From Pseudomonas orientalis (GTDB lineage: Bacteria; Pseudomonadota; Gammaproteobacteria; Pseudomonadales; Pseudomonadaceae), in the NCBI RefSeq assembly GCF_001439815.1, contig NZ_JYLM01000006.1, forward strand, positions 310,001 to 374,000: a stretch of 64,000 nt of DNA, in the 5' to 3' direction. Under the pieces are notes generated by a model. It was not told the origin of the DNA, ran no database searches, and worked only from the letters and a program-made list of their open reading frames with translations. Below, piece by piece: positions 50,467 through 60,081 of this stretch (within the stretch, counting starts at the first letter, position 1; each line of letters starts with the position of its first letter). The position numbers and the translations under genes were made by a program.

Positions 50467-51762
50467 ATGCTTCGCGCCTTGATTACCCTCGCTCTTGTCT
50501 GCCTGCTCCAACCGGCATTTGCCGATGAGCGCGCACAAACCCAACAACAGTTGGACGCTACGCGTCAGGACATTACCGAGCTGAAAAAACTGCTCGGCAA
50601 GCTCCAGGAAGAAAAATCCGGCGTGCAGAAAGACCTGCGCGGCACGGAAACCGAAATGGGCAAGCTGGAGAAGCAGGTCCAGGAGCTGCAAAAAGAATTA
50701 AAGAAGAGCGAGTCGGAACTGGAGCGACTCGACGCTGAGAAAAAAAAACTCCAGAGCGCACGCGTTGAGCAGCAACGCCTGATCGCGATCCAGGCCCGCG
50801 CCGCCTACCAGAGCGGCCGCCAGGAATATCTCAAGCTGCTGCTCAACCAGCAGAACCCGGAAAAATTCGCCCGCACCCTCACCTATTACGATTACCTGAG
50901 CCAGGCGCGCCTGGCGCAGTTGAAGGGCTTTAACGAAACGCTGCGCCAGTTGGCCAATGTCGAGCAGGAAATCAATGATCAGCAGGCACAGCTGCTCGAC
51001 CAGAAAACCGCGCTCGACACGCAGCGCAACGAACTCGACAAGGTCCGCAAGGAGCGCCAGCAAGCCCTGGCCAAGCTCAACGACGACGTAAAAGCCCGCG
51101 ACGCCAAGCTGCAAGCCCGCGAGCAGGACCAGGCCGACCTGGCCAAAGTGCTCAAGACCATCGAAGAAACCCTGGCGCGCCAGGCCCGCGAGGCCGAAGA
51201 AGCGCGGCAAAAAGCGCTGATCGCCCAGCAGGAAGCCGAAAAAAAGCGCCAGCGTGAGGCCGAAATGGCTGCCACCAGCGATGCGCCGGCCCCGCGCAAA
51301 CCGGCGCATGCAGCGCCTGGCCCGCTGGTTTCCAGCAGCGGCGAGTCGTTCGGCGGGCCTTTTGCTGCAGCTCGCGGCAAACTTCCATGGCCGGTTGATG
51401 GTCGATTACTTGCACGCTTTGGAGAAGCCCGTGGCGATGACACCCGCGCCAAGTGGGACGGTGTGATGATCAGCGCCTCTGCGGGCAGCCAGGTCCACGC
51501 CGTCCACGGCGGACGCGTGGTGTTTGCCGATTGGCTGCGCGGGGCCGGTCTGCTGGTGATTCTTGACCACGGCAATGGCTATTTGAGCCTTTACGGCCAC
51601 AATCAGACGTTACTCAAGTCGGCAGGTGATGTGGTAAAAGCCGGTGAATCCATCTCCACTGTCGGTAACAGTGGTGGCCAGGACACGCCGGCGCTGTACT
51701 TCGCTATTCGTCAGCAGGGTCGCCCGAGCGATCCTGCACAATGGTGCCGATCCCAAGGATAG
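50467..51762 (+). CDS. envC: Murein hydrolase activator EnvC
   Basis: A 431-residue periplasmic protein: signal peptide (ALITLALVCLLQPAFA), long coiled coil of about 230 residues, then a LytM (M23-like) domain near 320-425. The LytM active site is degenerate: LYFAIRQQG stands where catalytic members have LHFEIR, as in EnvC, which activates amidases rather than cutting peptidoglycan. Start set at the ATG of MLRALITL. First of an envC-ctpA-yibQ group. Confidence 0.92.
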   Translation: MLRALITLALVCLLQPAFADERAQTQQQLDATRQDITELKKLLGKLQEEKSGVQKDLRGTETEMGKLEKQVQELQKELKKSESELERLDAEKKKLQSARVEQQRLIAIQARAAYQSGRQEYLKLLLNQQNPEKFARTLTYYDYLSQARLAQLKGFNETLRQLANVEQEINDQQAQLLDQKTALDTQRNELDKVRKERQQALAKLNDDVKARDAKLQAREQDQADLAKVLKTIEETLARQAREAEEARQKALIAQQEAEKKRQREAEMAATSDAPAPRKPAHAAPGPLVSSSGESFGGPFAAARGKLPWPVDGRLLARFGEARGDDTRAKWDGVMISASAGSQVHAVHGGRVVFADWLRGAGLLVILDHGNGYLSLYGHNQTLLKSAGDVVKAGESISTVGNSGGQDTPALYFAIRQQGRPSDPAQWCRSQG

Positions 51763-51792
51763 GATTGCATCTACATTAGGAGTTCGTTCGAC

Positions 51793-53109
51793 ATGCTGCA
51801 TTTGTCCCGCCTCACTTCGCTGGCCCTGACGATCGCCCTGGTGATCGGCGCGCCTCTGGCTTTTGCCGACCAGGCTGCTCCCGCCGCGACCGCTGCGACC
51901 GCTGCGACCACCAAGGCACCGTTGCCGCTGGACGAGCTGCGCACCTTTGCCGAGGTCATGGACCGGATCAAGGCAGCCTATGTCGAACCCGTGGACGACA
52001 AGACCCTGCTGGAAAATGCCATCAAGGGCATGCTCAGCAACCTCGACCCGCACTCTGCCTACCTGGGCCCGGAAGACTTCGCCGAACTGCAGGAAAGCAC
52101 CAGCGGTGAATTCGGTGGCCTGGGCATCGAAGTGGGCTCCGAAGACGGCCAGATCAAGGTGGTCTCGCCCATTGACGATACCCCGGCGTCCAAGGCCGGC
52201 ATCCAGGCCGGTGACCTGATCGTCAAGATCAACGGCCAGCCGACCCGCGGCCAGTCCATGACCGAAGCCGTCGACAAGATGCGCGGCAAGCTCGGCCAGA
52301 AAATCACCCTGACCCTGGTACGCGACGGCGGCAACCCGTTTGACGTGACCCTGGCCCGCGCGACCATCGTGGTCAAGAGCGTGAAGAGCCAGTTGCTGGA
52401 GTCGGGCTACGGCTACATCCGCATCACCCAGTTCCAGGTCAAGACCGGCGACGAAGTGGCCAAGGCCCTGGCCAAGCTGCGCAAGGACAACGGCAAGAAG
52501 CTCAACGGCATCGTGCTCGACCTGCGTAACAACCCGGGCGGCGTGTTGCAGTCGGCGGTGGAGGTGGTCGACCACTTCATCACCAAGGGTCTGATCGTCT
52601 ACACCAAGGGCCGCATCGCCAATTCCGAGCTGCGCTTCTCGGCCACCGGCAACGATCTGAGCGAGAATGTGCCGCTGGCCGTGCTGATCAACGGCGGCAG
52701 CGCCTCGGCCTCGGAGATCGTCGCCGGCGCCCTGCAGGACCAGAAGCGCGGCGTGCTGATGGGCACCACCAGCTTCGGTAAAGGCTCGGTGCAGACCGTA
52801 TTGCCGCTCAATAACGAGCGTGCATTGAAGATCACCACGGCGCTGTACTACACGCCTAACGGTCGCTCGATCCAGGCCCAGGGCATCGTGCCGGACATCG
52901 AAGTGCGCAAGGCCAAGATCACCAACGAGATCGACAGCGAGTACTACAAGGAAGCCGACCTGCAAGGCCACCTGGGCAATGGCAACGGCGGCGCCGACCA
53001 GCCGACCGGCAGCGGCGCCAAAGCCAAACCGATGCCGCAGGACGACGATTACCAGCTGGCCCAGGCGCTGAGCCTGCTCAAGGGCCTGAGCATCACGCGC
53101 AGTCGTTGA
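51793..53109 (+). CDS. C-terminal processing protease, S41 family
   Basis: A 438-residue periplasmic serine protease with signal peptide, PDZ domain (FGGLGIEVGSEDGQIKVV to PASKAGIQAGDLIVKINGQP) and the S41 Ser/Lys dyad: Ser in GGSASASEIVAGAL near 305 and Lys in FGKGSVQT near 330. Cuts misfolded or regulated envelope proteins from their C-termini, the CtpA type. Follows envC by 30 bp. Confidence 0.95.
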   Translation: MLHLSRLTSLALTIALVIGAPLAFADQAAPAATAATAATTKAPLPLDELRTFAEVMDRIKAAYVEPVDDKTLLENAIKGMLSNLDPHSAYLGPEDFAELQESTSGEFGGLGIEVGSEDGQIKVVSPIDDTPASKAGIQAGDLIVKINGQPTRGQSMTEAVDKMRGKLGQKITLTLVRDGGNPFDVTLARATIVVKSVKSQLLESGYGYIRITQFQVKTGDEVAKALAKLRKDNGKKLNGIVLDLRNNPGGVLQSAVEVVDHFITKGLIVYTKGRIANSELRFSATGNDLSENVPLAVLINGGSASASEIVAGALQDQKRGVLMGTTSFGKGSVQTVLPLNNERALKITTALYYTPNGRSIQAQGIVPDIEVRKAKITNEIDSEYYKEADLQGHLGNGNGGADQPTGSGAKAKPMPQDDDYQLAQALSLLKGLSITRSR

Positions 53110-53110
53110 T

Positions 53111-53884
53111 ATGCGTGTTGCGCTGATTATCGCTGTGCTGTGCAGCCTGGCCGGATTCGCGCACGCGACACCGGCCGGCGAGCCGCACAAGGCCTATCTC
53201 ACCCTGATCATCGACGACCTGGGGCAAAACCTGCCCAGGGATCGTCGCGTGCTGGCCCTGCCCGGGCCGGTTACCACCGCGATCATGCCTGACACCCCTC
53301 ACGCCGCCGAATTCGCCCGCGAGGCCCACAAGGCCGGCAAGATCGTGATCCTGCACATGCCCATGGACCCGGCCACCGGTCCGTTCGCCTGGCACCCCGA
53401 GCTGTCCATCGAAGAACTGGGCAAGCGCCTGGATGCCGCATTCGCGGCCGTGCCCTACACCGCCGGTATCAACAACCATATGGGCAGCCGCATGACGGCG
53501 CAGCCGCAGGCGATGGCGTGGTTGATGGGCGAGTTGCAGCGGCGCCACAAGTTCTTTGTGGACAGCCGTACCAGCGCGCAGACCGTTGCCGCGGCCGAGG
53601 CGCAGAAGATTGGCCTGGCGCATGTTTCGCGGGATGTGTTCCTCGATGACGAACGCACCGAGGCAGCGATTACCACGCAGCTGGAAACCGCCATCAAGCT
53701 GGCGCATAAGCAGGGTTCAGCAGTGATGATCGGGCACCCTTACCCCCAGACCCTGGCGGTGCTGGAGCGCGAATTGCCCAAGCTCAAGGCGCAGGGTGTG
53801 GAGTGGATCGATATCAAGTTGATGATCAGTGTGCGCAGCAATCAGGCCATGAGTGCCCACGGCAAAAACGGCATCTATCGCTGA
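53111..53884 (+). CDS. Divergent polysaccharide deacetylase family protein (YibQ-like)
   Basis: 257 residues with a signal peptide. NodB-like fold: acidic pair in LIIDDLGQN, His in HMPMDPATG and NNHMGSRMT, and the end KNGIYR. Probably periplasmic and tied to cell-wall turnover with EnvC and the protease, since the three genes are cotranscribed with gaps of 1 to 30 bp. Activity on a polysaccharide not proven. Confidence 0.9.
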   Translation: MRVALIIAVLCSLAGFAHATPAGEPHKAYLTLIIDDLGQNLPRDRRVLALPGPVTTAIMPDTPHAAEFAREAHKAGKIVILHMPMDPATGPFAWHPELSIEELGKRLDAAFAAVPYTAGINNHMGSRMTAQPQAMAWLMGELQRRHKFFVDSRTSAQTVAAAEAQKIGLAHVSRDVFLDDERTEAAITTQLETAIKLAHKQGSAVMIGHPYPQTLAVLERELPKLKAQGVEWIDIKLMISVRSNQAMSAHGKNGIYR

Positions 53885-53898
53885 CGATATCCCCATCC

Positions 53899-53998
53899 TG
53901 TAGGAGCGAGCTCGCTCGCGAAAAACCTGAGAACGCCGCGCGTACCCAGGATGCTCGCGTTATCGTTGACGTCTTTCGCGAGCAAGCTCGCTCCTACA
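53899..53998. repeat. REP doublet, TGTAGGAGCGAGC family
   Basis: Inverted pair whose right end supplies the stop codon of the next gene (CTA at 53994-53996 read on the minus strand). Confidence 0.9.
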
Positions 53999-54749
53999 AA
54001 TAGTTGGCCATGATCTGGTCGATACGGCCTTCTTTGCGCAACTCATCAAGCGCGGCCTGGAGCTTGGCAACTACGTCATCCGGCACTTCTTTGTTCAACG
54101 CCAGGTAAAGCTGCGCACTGTTGAACCGCAATACCGTCTTGAGCCCGTCCACCCCCACCTGCCGCGCCAGATAACGGCCAGCAGGATCGCCGGTGGCCCA
54201 CAGGTCGATCTGGCCCTCCATGAGCTTTTGCGCATTGTCCTGGTCACGCAAGGCCACAACCGGATTGAGCCCCTGCTTGTCCAGGCTCTCGGCAATCGCA
54301 TCGCCTTTGTAGGCGCCAATCCTGTAGCGGCGTGCCTGCTCCAGGCCCTCCAGTTGGATCTTGCTGTCGGCCTTGGCCAACAGCACCCAATCGTCCGGAC
54401 CGATGGGGCCGACCCATTTGAACAGCGCTTCACGGTCAGGCAAACGCGCCATGACGAACACGCCATAGCCAGGCTTTTCCAGGGCGAGCTTGTAGATTCG
54501 TTCCCAAGGGAAACGCAAGGTGAGGTTGTAGGAAATGCCGGCGCGCTTGAAGGTTTCACGCACGATATCCACGGCGATGCCTTCGATGTTCTCGTCCTTG
54601 GCGAAGTTTTTGCCGTTTTTCGCCATGTTGTAGGGCGGGAAATTTTCCGTCAGCAGCACCAGAGAGGTGTCAGACGAATCTTCGGCGTGTGCCGTAGCCA
54701 CCATGAGCATGGAGGAACTGGCGAGGGCGAGCAGCAGGTGTTTGAACAT
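53994..54749 (-). CDS. Extracellular solute-binding protein, family 3 type
   Basis: A 251-residue periplasmic binding protein. Signal peptide ends ATAHA; then LVLLTENFPPYNM, GIAVDIVRETFKRAGI and LRFPWERIYKLAL, the start of an SBP family 3 domain. No ABC permease is adjacent, so it may serve a distant transporter or sensor. Start at MFKHLLLALASS; the longer frame is not supported. The last two codons lie in a REP sequence. Confidence 0.88.
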   Translation of the reverse strand: MFKHLLLALASSSMLMVATAHAEDSSDTSLVLLTENFPPYNMAKNGKNFAKDENIEGIAVDIVRETFKRAGISYNLTLRFPWERIYKLALEKPGYGVFVMARLPDREALFKWVGPIGPDDWVLLAKADSKIQLEGLEQARRYRIGAYKGDAIAESLDKQGLNPVVALRDQDNAQKLMEGQIDLWATGDPAGRYLARQVGVDGLKTVLRFNSAQLYLALNKEVPDDVVAKLQAALDELRKEGRIDQIMANYL

Positions 54750-54815
54750 GAAGGCTACCGGAATCCATGGCAAGCGCAGAGAGTGCCGCGCGCCTGCCAT
54801 GCTGTCCAGCGGCGT

Positions 54816-55586
54816 TTAGCGCACGACGATACCGCGCGCCGCCATGTAGGCCTTTGCCTCAGGCACGGTGTATTCGCCGAAGTGGAAAATACTCGCCGCC
54901 AGTACCGCGCTGGCATGGCCTTCGATGACGCCATCGGCCAAGTGCTGCAGGTTGCCGACACCGCCGGAGGCGATGACCGGGATGCCCAGGGCATCGCTGA
55001 TGGCGCGGGTCACGCCCAGGTCGAAGCCGTTTTTCATGCCGTCCTGGTCCATGCTGGTCAGCAGGATTTCACCGGCGCCCAGGCCTTCCATCTTCATCGC
55101 CCACTCCACCGCGTCCAGCCCGGTCGGCTTGCGCCCGCCGTGGGTGAAAATCTCCCAGCGCGGGGTTTCGCCCGGGCCGGAGACTTTCTTGGCATCGATA
55201 GCGACCACGATGCATTGCGAGCCGAAGTGCTGCGCGGCTTCGCCGACGAACTCGGGGTTGAACACCGCAGCGGTGTTGATCGAGACCTTGTCCGCGCCGG
55301 CATTGAGCAGGTTGCGGATGTCCTGCACGGTGCGCACGCCGCCGCCCACGGTCAGCGGGATAAACACCTGGCTGGCCATGCGCTCGACGGTGTGCAAGGT
55401 GGTGTCGCGGCCGTCGACGCTGGCAGTGATGTCGAGAAAGGTAATTTCGTCGGCACCCTGTTCATCGTAGCGACGGGCGATTTCCACCGGGTCGCCGGCA
55501 TCACGGATGTTCTCGAACTTGACGCCCTTGACCACGCGACCGTTGTCGACGTCCAGGCAAGGGATGATGCGTTTGGCCAGCGCCAT
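54816..55586 (-). CDS. hisF: Imidazole glycerol phosphate synthase, cyclase subunit
   Basis: A 256-residue TIM barrel. Catalytic Asp near residue 11 in IIPCLDVDNGRVVKG and near 130 in VVAIDAKKVSG; phosphate loops SGGVGN and VGGGVRT. Joins ammonia from HisH to PRFAR to make imidazole glycerol phosphate and AICAR. Nine bp after hisA, same strand. Confidence 0.97.
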   Translation of the reverse strand: MALAKRIIPCLDVDNGRVVKGVKFENIRDAGDPVEIARRYDEQGADEITFLDITASVDGRDTTLHTVERMASQVFIPLTVGGGVRTVQDIRNLLNAGADKVSINTAAVFNPEFVGEAAQHFGSQCIVVAIDAKKVSGPGETPRWEIFTHGGRKPTGLDAVEWAMKMEGLGAGEILLTSMDQDGMKNGFDLGVTRAISDALGIPVIASGGVGNLQHLADGVIEGHASAVLAASIFHFGEYTVPEAKAYMAARGIVVR

Positions 55587-55595
55587 GGTCAGTCC

Positions 55596-56333
55596 TCAGC
55601 CGTTATAGGCATCGCAGTAAGCCTGGGCTTCGGCGACGTCCAGGGTACCTTCATAGATTGCGCGGCCGGTGATCGCGCCGATGATACCGGGGGCCTTGGC
55701 GTCCAACAGTGACTTGATGTCACCCAGGTTATGAATGCCGCCGGAAGCGATCACCGGAATCTTCGTGGCCGCAGCCAGCGCGGCGGTGAACGGCACGTTG
55801 CAGCCCTGCATCATGCCGTCTTTGGCGATGTCGGTATAAACGATGGCGGACACGCCGTCGGCTTCGAATTGCCTGGCCAGGTCGATCACCTGCACGGTGC
55901 TGATCTCGGCCCAGCCGTCGGTGGCGACGAAGCCGTCCTTGGCGTCCAGGCCGACGATCACTTTGCCAGGGAAGGCGCGGCAGGCTTCGGCGACAAAGGC
56001 CGGGTCTTTCACGGCCTTGGTGCCGATGATCACGTAGCTCACACCCGCCTTGACGTAGTGCTCGATGGTTTCCAGGGAGCGGATACCGCCACCGATCTGG
56101 ATCGGCAGGTTCGGGTAGCGCCTGGCAATCGCGGTGACCACCTCGCCGTTGACCGGCTGGCCTTCGAACGCGCCGTTCAAGTCCACCAGATGCAGACGAC
56201 GGCAGCCCCCTTCCACCCATTTGGCGGCCATGCTCACCGGGTCATCGGAGAACACCGTGGAGTCTTCCATGCGGCCCTGGCGCAGACGGACGCAGGCGCC
56301 GTCCTTGAGATCGATAGCGGGGATAATCAGCAT
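55596..56333 (-). CDS. hisA: Phosphoribosylformimino-AICAR isomerase
   Basis: 245 residues, TIM barrel. Catalytic Asp in PAIDLKDGACVRLRQG near residue 8, and IVYTDIAKDGM near 170; phosphate loops IGGGIRS and ASGGIHN. Converts ProFAR to PRFAR. Lies between DUF2164 and hisF, in the histidine biosynthesis run on the minus strand. Confidence 0.97.
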   Translation of the reverse strand: MLIIPAIDLKDGACVRLRQGRMEDSTVFSDDPVSMAAKWVEGGCRRLHLVDLNGAFEGQPVNGEVVTAIARRYPNLPIQIGGGIRSLETIEHYVKAGVSYVIIGTKAVKDPAFVAEACRAFPGKVIVGLDAKDGFVATDGWAEISTVQVIDLARQFEADGVSAIVYTDIAKDGMMQGCNVPFTAALAAATKIPVIASGGIHNLGDIKSLLDAKAPGIIGAITGRAIYEGTLDVAEAQAYCDAYNG

Positions 56334-56372
56334 CTGGCAAACCTTATTCGATATTCAGCAATGCTTGGGAAA

Positions 56373-56630
56373 TCAGGGTTTCTCAAGCGACCACAAGTCG
56401 CTTTCGATGCTTTCGAACCTTTCTTTAAGGAGCGTCTGCGTGTCGAAAATCGCCCTGTTGTAATAATGCGGCGCCACTTCGGTGGTGAACAGTTCAAGAA
56501 TCTCGGCGACCTCGAACGAGCCCAGCTTGAGCTCGAAGCGGTCCTCCATGAAACGCTTGATCTTGTCGGTGGCCTCACGCTCCTGCTCGGGCGCAAGGTT
56601 CAAGATCGGCGGCTTCGGCTTCCTGGCCAT
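56373..56630 (-). CDS. DUF2164 family protein in the his cluster
   Basis: 85 residues: EQEREATDKIKRFMEDRFE, ELKLGSFEVAEILELF and the end KERFESIESDLWSLEKP. The DUF2164 family is small, cytosolic and of unknown function. Inserted between hisH and hisA with no gap to hisH, so probably cotranscribed. A link to histidine biosynthesis is only by position. Confidence 0.88.
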   Translation of the reverse strand: MARKPKPPILNLAPEQEREATDKIKRFMEDRFELKLGSFEVAEILELFTTEVAPHYYNRAIFDTQTLLKERFESIESDLWSLEKP

Positions 56631-57269
56631 TTACCAGCGACCATCCCACGCGGCGAAGTTCTGCAGCAACTGCAGGCCATGGGTATGGCTCTTCTCCGGG
56701 TGAAACTGCACGGCAAAACGCGAGCCGTCGGCCAGCGCGGCGGCGAAGTCGACGCCGTAATGCCCGCCACCCACCACCTGGCGCGGGTTACCGGCGGCGA
56801 TGTAATAGCTGTGCACGAAGTAGAAACGCGCCATGTCCGGAATCTCGTGCCACAGCGGGTGATCCACCGCGCGGCGCACTTCGTTCCAGCCCATGTGCGG
56901 CACCTTGAGGTGCTCGCCATCTTCATGCAGGTCTTTGCCGAAGAACTTCACTTGACCGGGAAACAGGCCGATGCAGTCGACACCGCCGTTCTCTTCACTG
57001 CTGTCGAGCAAGGCTTGCATGCCCACGCAGATGCCGAGGAACGGACGGTCCTGGCTGACTTCGCGCACCAGGCTGTCAAAACCCAGGCGGCGGATCTCGG
57101 CCATGCAATCGCGAATCGCGCCAACCCCTGGAAACACCACGCGGTCGGCTTCGCGAATCACATTGGCATCGCTGGTGATCAGCACCTTGCCGGCACCTAC
57201 GTGTTCGAGCGCCTTGGCCACCGAGTGCAGGTTGCCCATGCCGTAATCGATAACCGCGACCGTCTGCAT
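56631..57269 (-). CDS. hisH: Imidazole glycerol phosphate synthase, glutaminase subunit
   Basis: 212 residues, class I glutamine amidotransferase. Nucleophile Cys in FLGICVGMQALL near 83, His and Glu in VQFHPEKS near 190. Passes ammonia to HisF. Start overlaps the hisB stop by one base. Confidence 0.97.
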   Translation of the reverse strand: MQTVAVIDYGMGNLHSVAKALEHVGAGKVLITSDANVIREADRVVFPGVGAIRDCMAEIRRLGFDSLVREVSQDRPFLGICVGMQALLDSSEENGGVDCIGLFPGQVKFFGKDLHEDGEHLKVPHMGWNEVRRAVDHPLWHEIPDMARFYFVHSYYIAAGNPRQVVGGGHYGVDFAAALADGSRFAVQFHPEKSHTHGLQLLQNFAAWDGRW

Positions 57270-57862
57270 TACAGGACGCCCTTGGTCGAAGGCATTTGCC
57301 CGGCCATGCGGTCATCCAGCTCGACGGCCATGCGCAGCGCGCGGCCGAATGCCTTGAACACGGTTTCGATCTGGTGGTGGGTGTTGGTGCCGCGCAGGTT
57401 GTCGATGTGCAGGCTGACCAGGGCGTGGTTGACGAAACCCTGGAAGAATTCCTGGAACAGGTCGACGTCAAAGCCACCCACGGTGGCGCGGGTATAGGGC
57501 ACGTGCATCTGCAGGCCTGGGCGGCCGGAGAAGTCGATGACGACGCGCGACAGCGCTTCGTCCAGCGGGACATAGGCGTGGCCGTAGCGACGGATGCCTT
57601 TTTTGTCGCCAATGGCCTTGGCAAAGGCCTGGCCGAGGGTGATGCCCACGTCTTCCACCGTGTGGTGGTCGTCGATATGCAGGTCGCCCTTGCTGACGAT
57701 ATCCAGGTCGATCAGCCCATGACGGGCGATCTGGTCCAGCATGTGCTCAAGAAAAGGTACACCGATATCGAATCGGGCCTTTCCGGTGCCATCCAGGTTG
57801 ATCGAGGCTTTGATCTGGGTTTCCAGAGTGTCGCGCTCGACGGACGCCATACGTTCGACCAT
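57269..57862 (-). CDS. hisB: Imidazoleglycerol-phosphate dehydratase
   Basis: 197 residues from ATG MVERMASVERDTLE, with GGAG six bases upstream; a GTG three bases earlier also exists. Metal-binding histidine motifs DDHHTVED and NTHHQIE are intact. Removes water from imidazole glycerol phosphate. First gene of hisB-hisH-DUF2164-hisA-hisF. Confidence 0.96.
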   Translation of the reverse strand: MVERMASVERDTLETQIKASINLDGTGKARFDIGVPFLEHMLDQIARHGLIDLDIVSKGDLHIDDHHTVEDVGITLGQAFAKAIGDKKGIRRYGHAYVPLDEALSRVVIDFSGRPGLQMHVPYTRATVGGFDVDLFQEFFQGFVNHALVSLHIDNLRGTNTHHQIETVFKAFGRALRMAVELDDRMAGQMPSTKGVL

Positions 57863-57991
57863 CACCAGCTCCGCAAATCATTGGGCGAAAAAGGCAGCCA
57901 TTATAGGGGCGCGGGCGCTAAACAGAAACATCGGAGGGGATAAGACTGACGAGTTGAAGCGGGGAATGTCGGGGATAGACATGTGCGTACA

Positions 57992-58080
57992 TGTGGGAGG
58001 GGGCTTGCCCCCGATAGCAGTGGGTCAGTCAATAATGCATTAACTGATGCGCCGCCATCGGGGGCAAGCCCCCTCCCACA
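57992..58080. repeat. REP doublet, GGGGGC family
   Basis: Inverted pair between the hisB promoter region and the 3' end of the transporter gene. Confidence 0.9.
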
Positions 58081-58094
58081 AGGGTTTTGCAGTG

Positions 58095-59756
58095 TTAGTG
58101 GAACAGTACTGCGGTCTTCTGCAGAGTCACCCACACACCCCACGCCAACGGAATGCCCACCACCAGCCAGGCGGCGACCGCCAACGGCTTGCTGCCGGCG
58201 GAGGCCTTCCACTCAAGTACGGTGCTCGCATCAGCACCTTTGTCATGCCCCAGCGCCTGCTCGGCGGCCAGTTCGGCGTCGGTCATGAAGTATTTGTCGG
58301 CTACCGGACGCACCAGCAGGTTGCAGATAAAGCCCAGCACCAGCAGGCCAGCGAGGATGTACAAGGTGATGTCGTAGGCCGCAGCGCGTTCAACGCCGAT
58401 GCTCAACTGGTATTCACGCAGGTAGTTCACCAGCACGGGGCCCAGCACGCCGGCCGCAGCCCAGGCGGTCAACAGACGACCATGGATCGCGCCAACCATT
58501 TGCGTACCGAACAGGTCGGCCAGGTAGGCCGGGACCGTGGCAAAACCACCGCCGTACATCGACAGGATGATGCAGAACGCCGCCACGAACAGCGCCACGT
58601 TGCCCAGGTGCCCCAGGTTCGGGATCAGCGCGTACAGGGCAAAGCCCAGGGCGAAGAACACGAAGTAGGTATTTTTACGCCCCAGGTAGTCGGAGAACGA
58701 CGCCCAGAAGAACCGCCCACCGATGTTGAACAGGCTCAACAGGCCGGTGAAGCCTGCCGCAATGGCGGCGATCGATGCGAGTTGCCCGGCATCCAGCTGA
58801 CCAAACGGTATGTCCAACCCCAGCAGTTTGCCGCCGAACACTTCCTGCAGCAGCGGCGAAGCCATGCCGAGGATGCCGATACCGGCCGACACGTTCAGGC
58901 ACAGCACCAGCCATACCAGACGGAATTGCGGGGTTTTCCACGCCACGTTCACATGCACATGACGGTGAGTGATCATCGCGTTGCTGGCTTTTTTCGCCGG
59001 CGCGGTCCAGCCCTCAGGCTTCCAGCCGGTCGGCGGAACGCGATAGGACAAGGCGCCGCCGATCATGAACACGAAGTAGATCGCAGCCATCACCAGGAAG
59101 CTCTGCCATACGCCCACGCTGGTCGGCGAGGCGAAGTGGCCCATCAGTGCTGCCGCCAGCGGTGCACCGACCATCGCGCCGCCGCCGAAGCCCATGATCG
59201 CCATGCCGGTCGCCATGCCGCGCTTGTCCGGGAACCACTTGATCAGGGTCGATACGGGCGAGATATAGCCCAGGCCCAAGCCGATACCGCCGATCACACC
59301 GGAGCCTATCCACATCAGCCAGATCTGGTGGGTATAGATGCCCAATGCCGAGATCAGCAGGCCACCACACCAGCACAACGCCGAGACAACACCGGCCTTG
59401 CGCGGCCCGGCATGTTCCAGCCAGCCGCCCCAGATCGCTGCCGAGCAGCCCAGGAAGATGAAGAACAGGGTGTAGATCCAGCCCAGCATGGAGATGGGCC
59501 AGTCGCATTGGGACGAGAAGACCTGGGCGATGAAGCTCATGTCCGGCGCACAGGCCACCGGCGCGGTGATGCCCAGCGCCTTGGACAGCGGCAGCCAGAA
59601 CACCGAGAAGCCGTAGGCCATGCCGATGCACAGGTGGATGGCCAGGGCGGCCGGCGGAACCAGCCAGCGGTTGAAGCCGGGCTTGGCGATAATGCGCTCC
59701 TTGGACAGGAACGCAGGCGGTGCGGCATTAATACCGGCCGCGGTGCTAGTGCTCAT
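58095..59756 (-). CDS. OFA family MFS transporter
   Basis: A 553-residue inner-membrane carrier with 12 or so membrane helices. Near residue 160 DKRGMATGMAIMGFGGGAMVG and later NIGGRFFWASFSDYLGRK are the conserved MFS loop motifs of the oxalate/formate antiporter (OFA) branch; the C-terminus adds two extra helices and a soluble stretch. Likely carries a small monocarboxylate such as formate, oxalate or pyruvate; the substrate is not evident. Confidence 0.88.
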   Translation of the reverse strand: MSTSTAAGINAAPPAFLSKERIIAKPGFNRWLVPPAALAIHLCIGMAYGFSVFWLPLSKALGITAPVACAPDMSFIAQVFSSQCDWPISMLGWIYTLFFIFLGCSAAIWGGWLEHAGPRKAGVVSALCWCGGLLISALGIYTHQIWLMWIGSGVIGGIGLGLGYISPVSTLIKWFPDKRGMATGMAIMGFGGGAMVGAPLAAALMGHFASPTSVGVWQSFLVMAAIYFVFMIGGALSYRVPPTGWKPEGWTAPAKKASNAMITHRHVHVNVAWKTPQFRLVWLVLCLNVSAGIGILGMASPLLQEVFGGKLLGLDIPFGQLDAGQLASIAAIAAGFTGLLSLFNIGGRFFWASFSDYLGRKNTYFVFFALGFALYALIPNLGHLGNVALFVAAFCIILSMYGGGFATVPAYLADLFGTQMVGAIHGRLLTAWAAAGVLGPVLVNYLREYQLSIGVERAAAYDITLYILAGLLVLGFICNLLVRPVADKYFMTDAELAAEQALGHDKGADASTVLEWKASAGSKPLAVAAWLVVGIPLAWGVWVTLQKTAVLFH

Positions 59757-60081
59757 TGGTGTTTCCCCCAGTTATTGGTATGCGTCCGTCAGGCGCGCTT
59801 CCCCCTCGACCTTGCACGCAATGCGTGGCCGTTTTTTTGAGTGAAACTCCATTTTGGCGCGACGATACGTCGCAGAAGGCGGACGAACGCGCAGAGATTA
59901 GCACTTGCGGATGCGAGAAAAACCAAAGTGACATCACTTTTTTCAGCAAATCGGTTTTTTTTGACGCCAGAATCTTGTTTCGGCGGTCGTAGATACAATG
60001 TAACGATCCGCGAACTGATGCAGGCCGTCGGGCGTTATACTCTGCGGCTAAATTTTGAAATCGACATACAAGGACTCGCCC
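59757..60081. other. Divergent promoter region
   Basis: 325 bp between the transporter and the AsmA gene, no open frame of weight. A TATACT at 60036-60041 is a possible -10 for the AsmA gene. A/T-rich stretches near 59920-59960. No clear operator. Confidence 0.4.
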
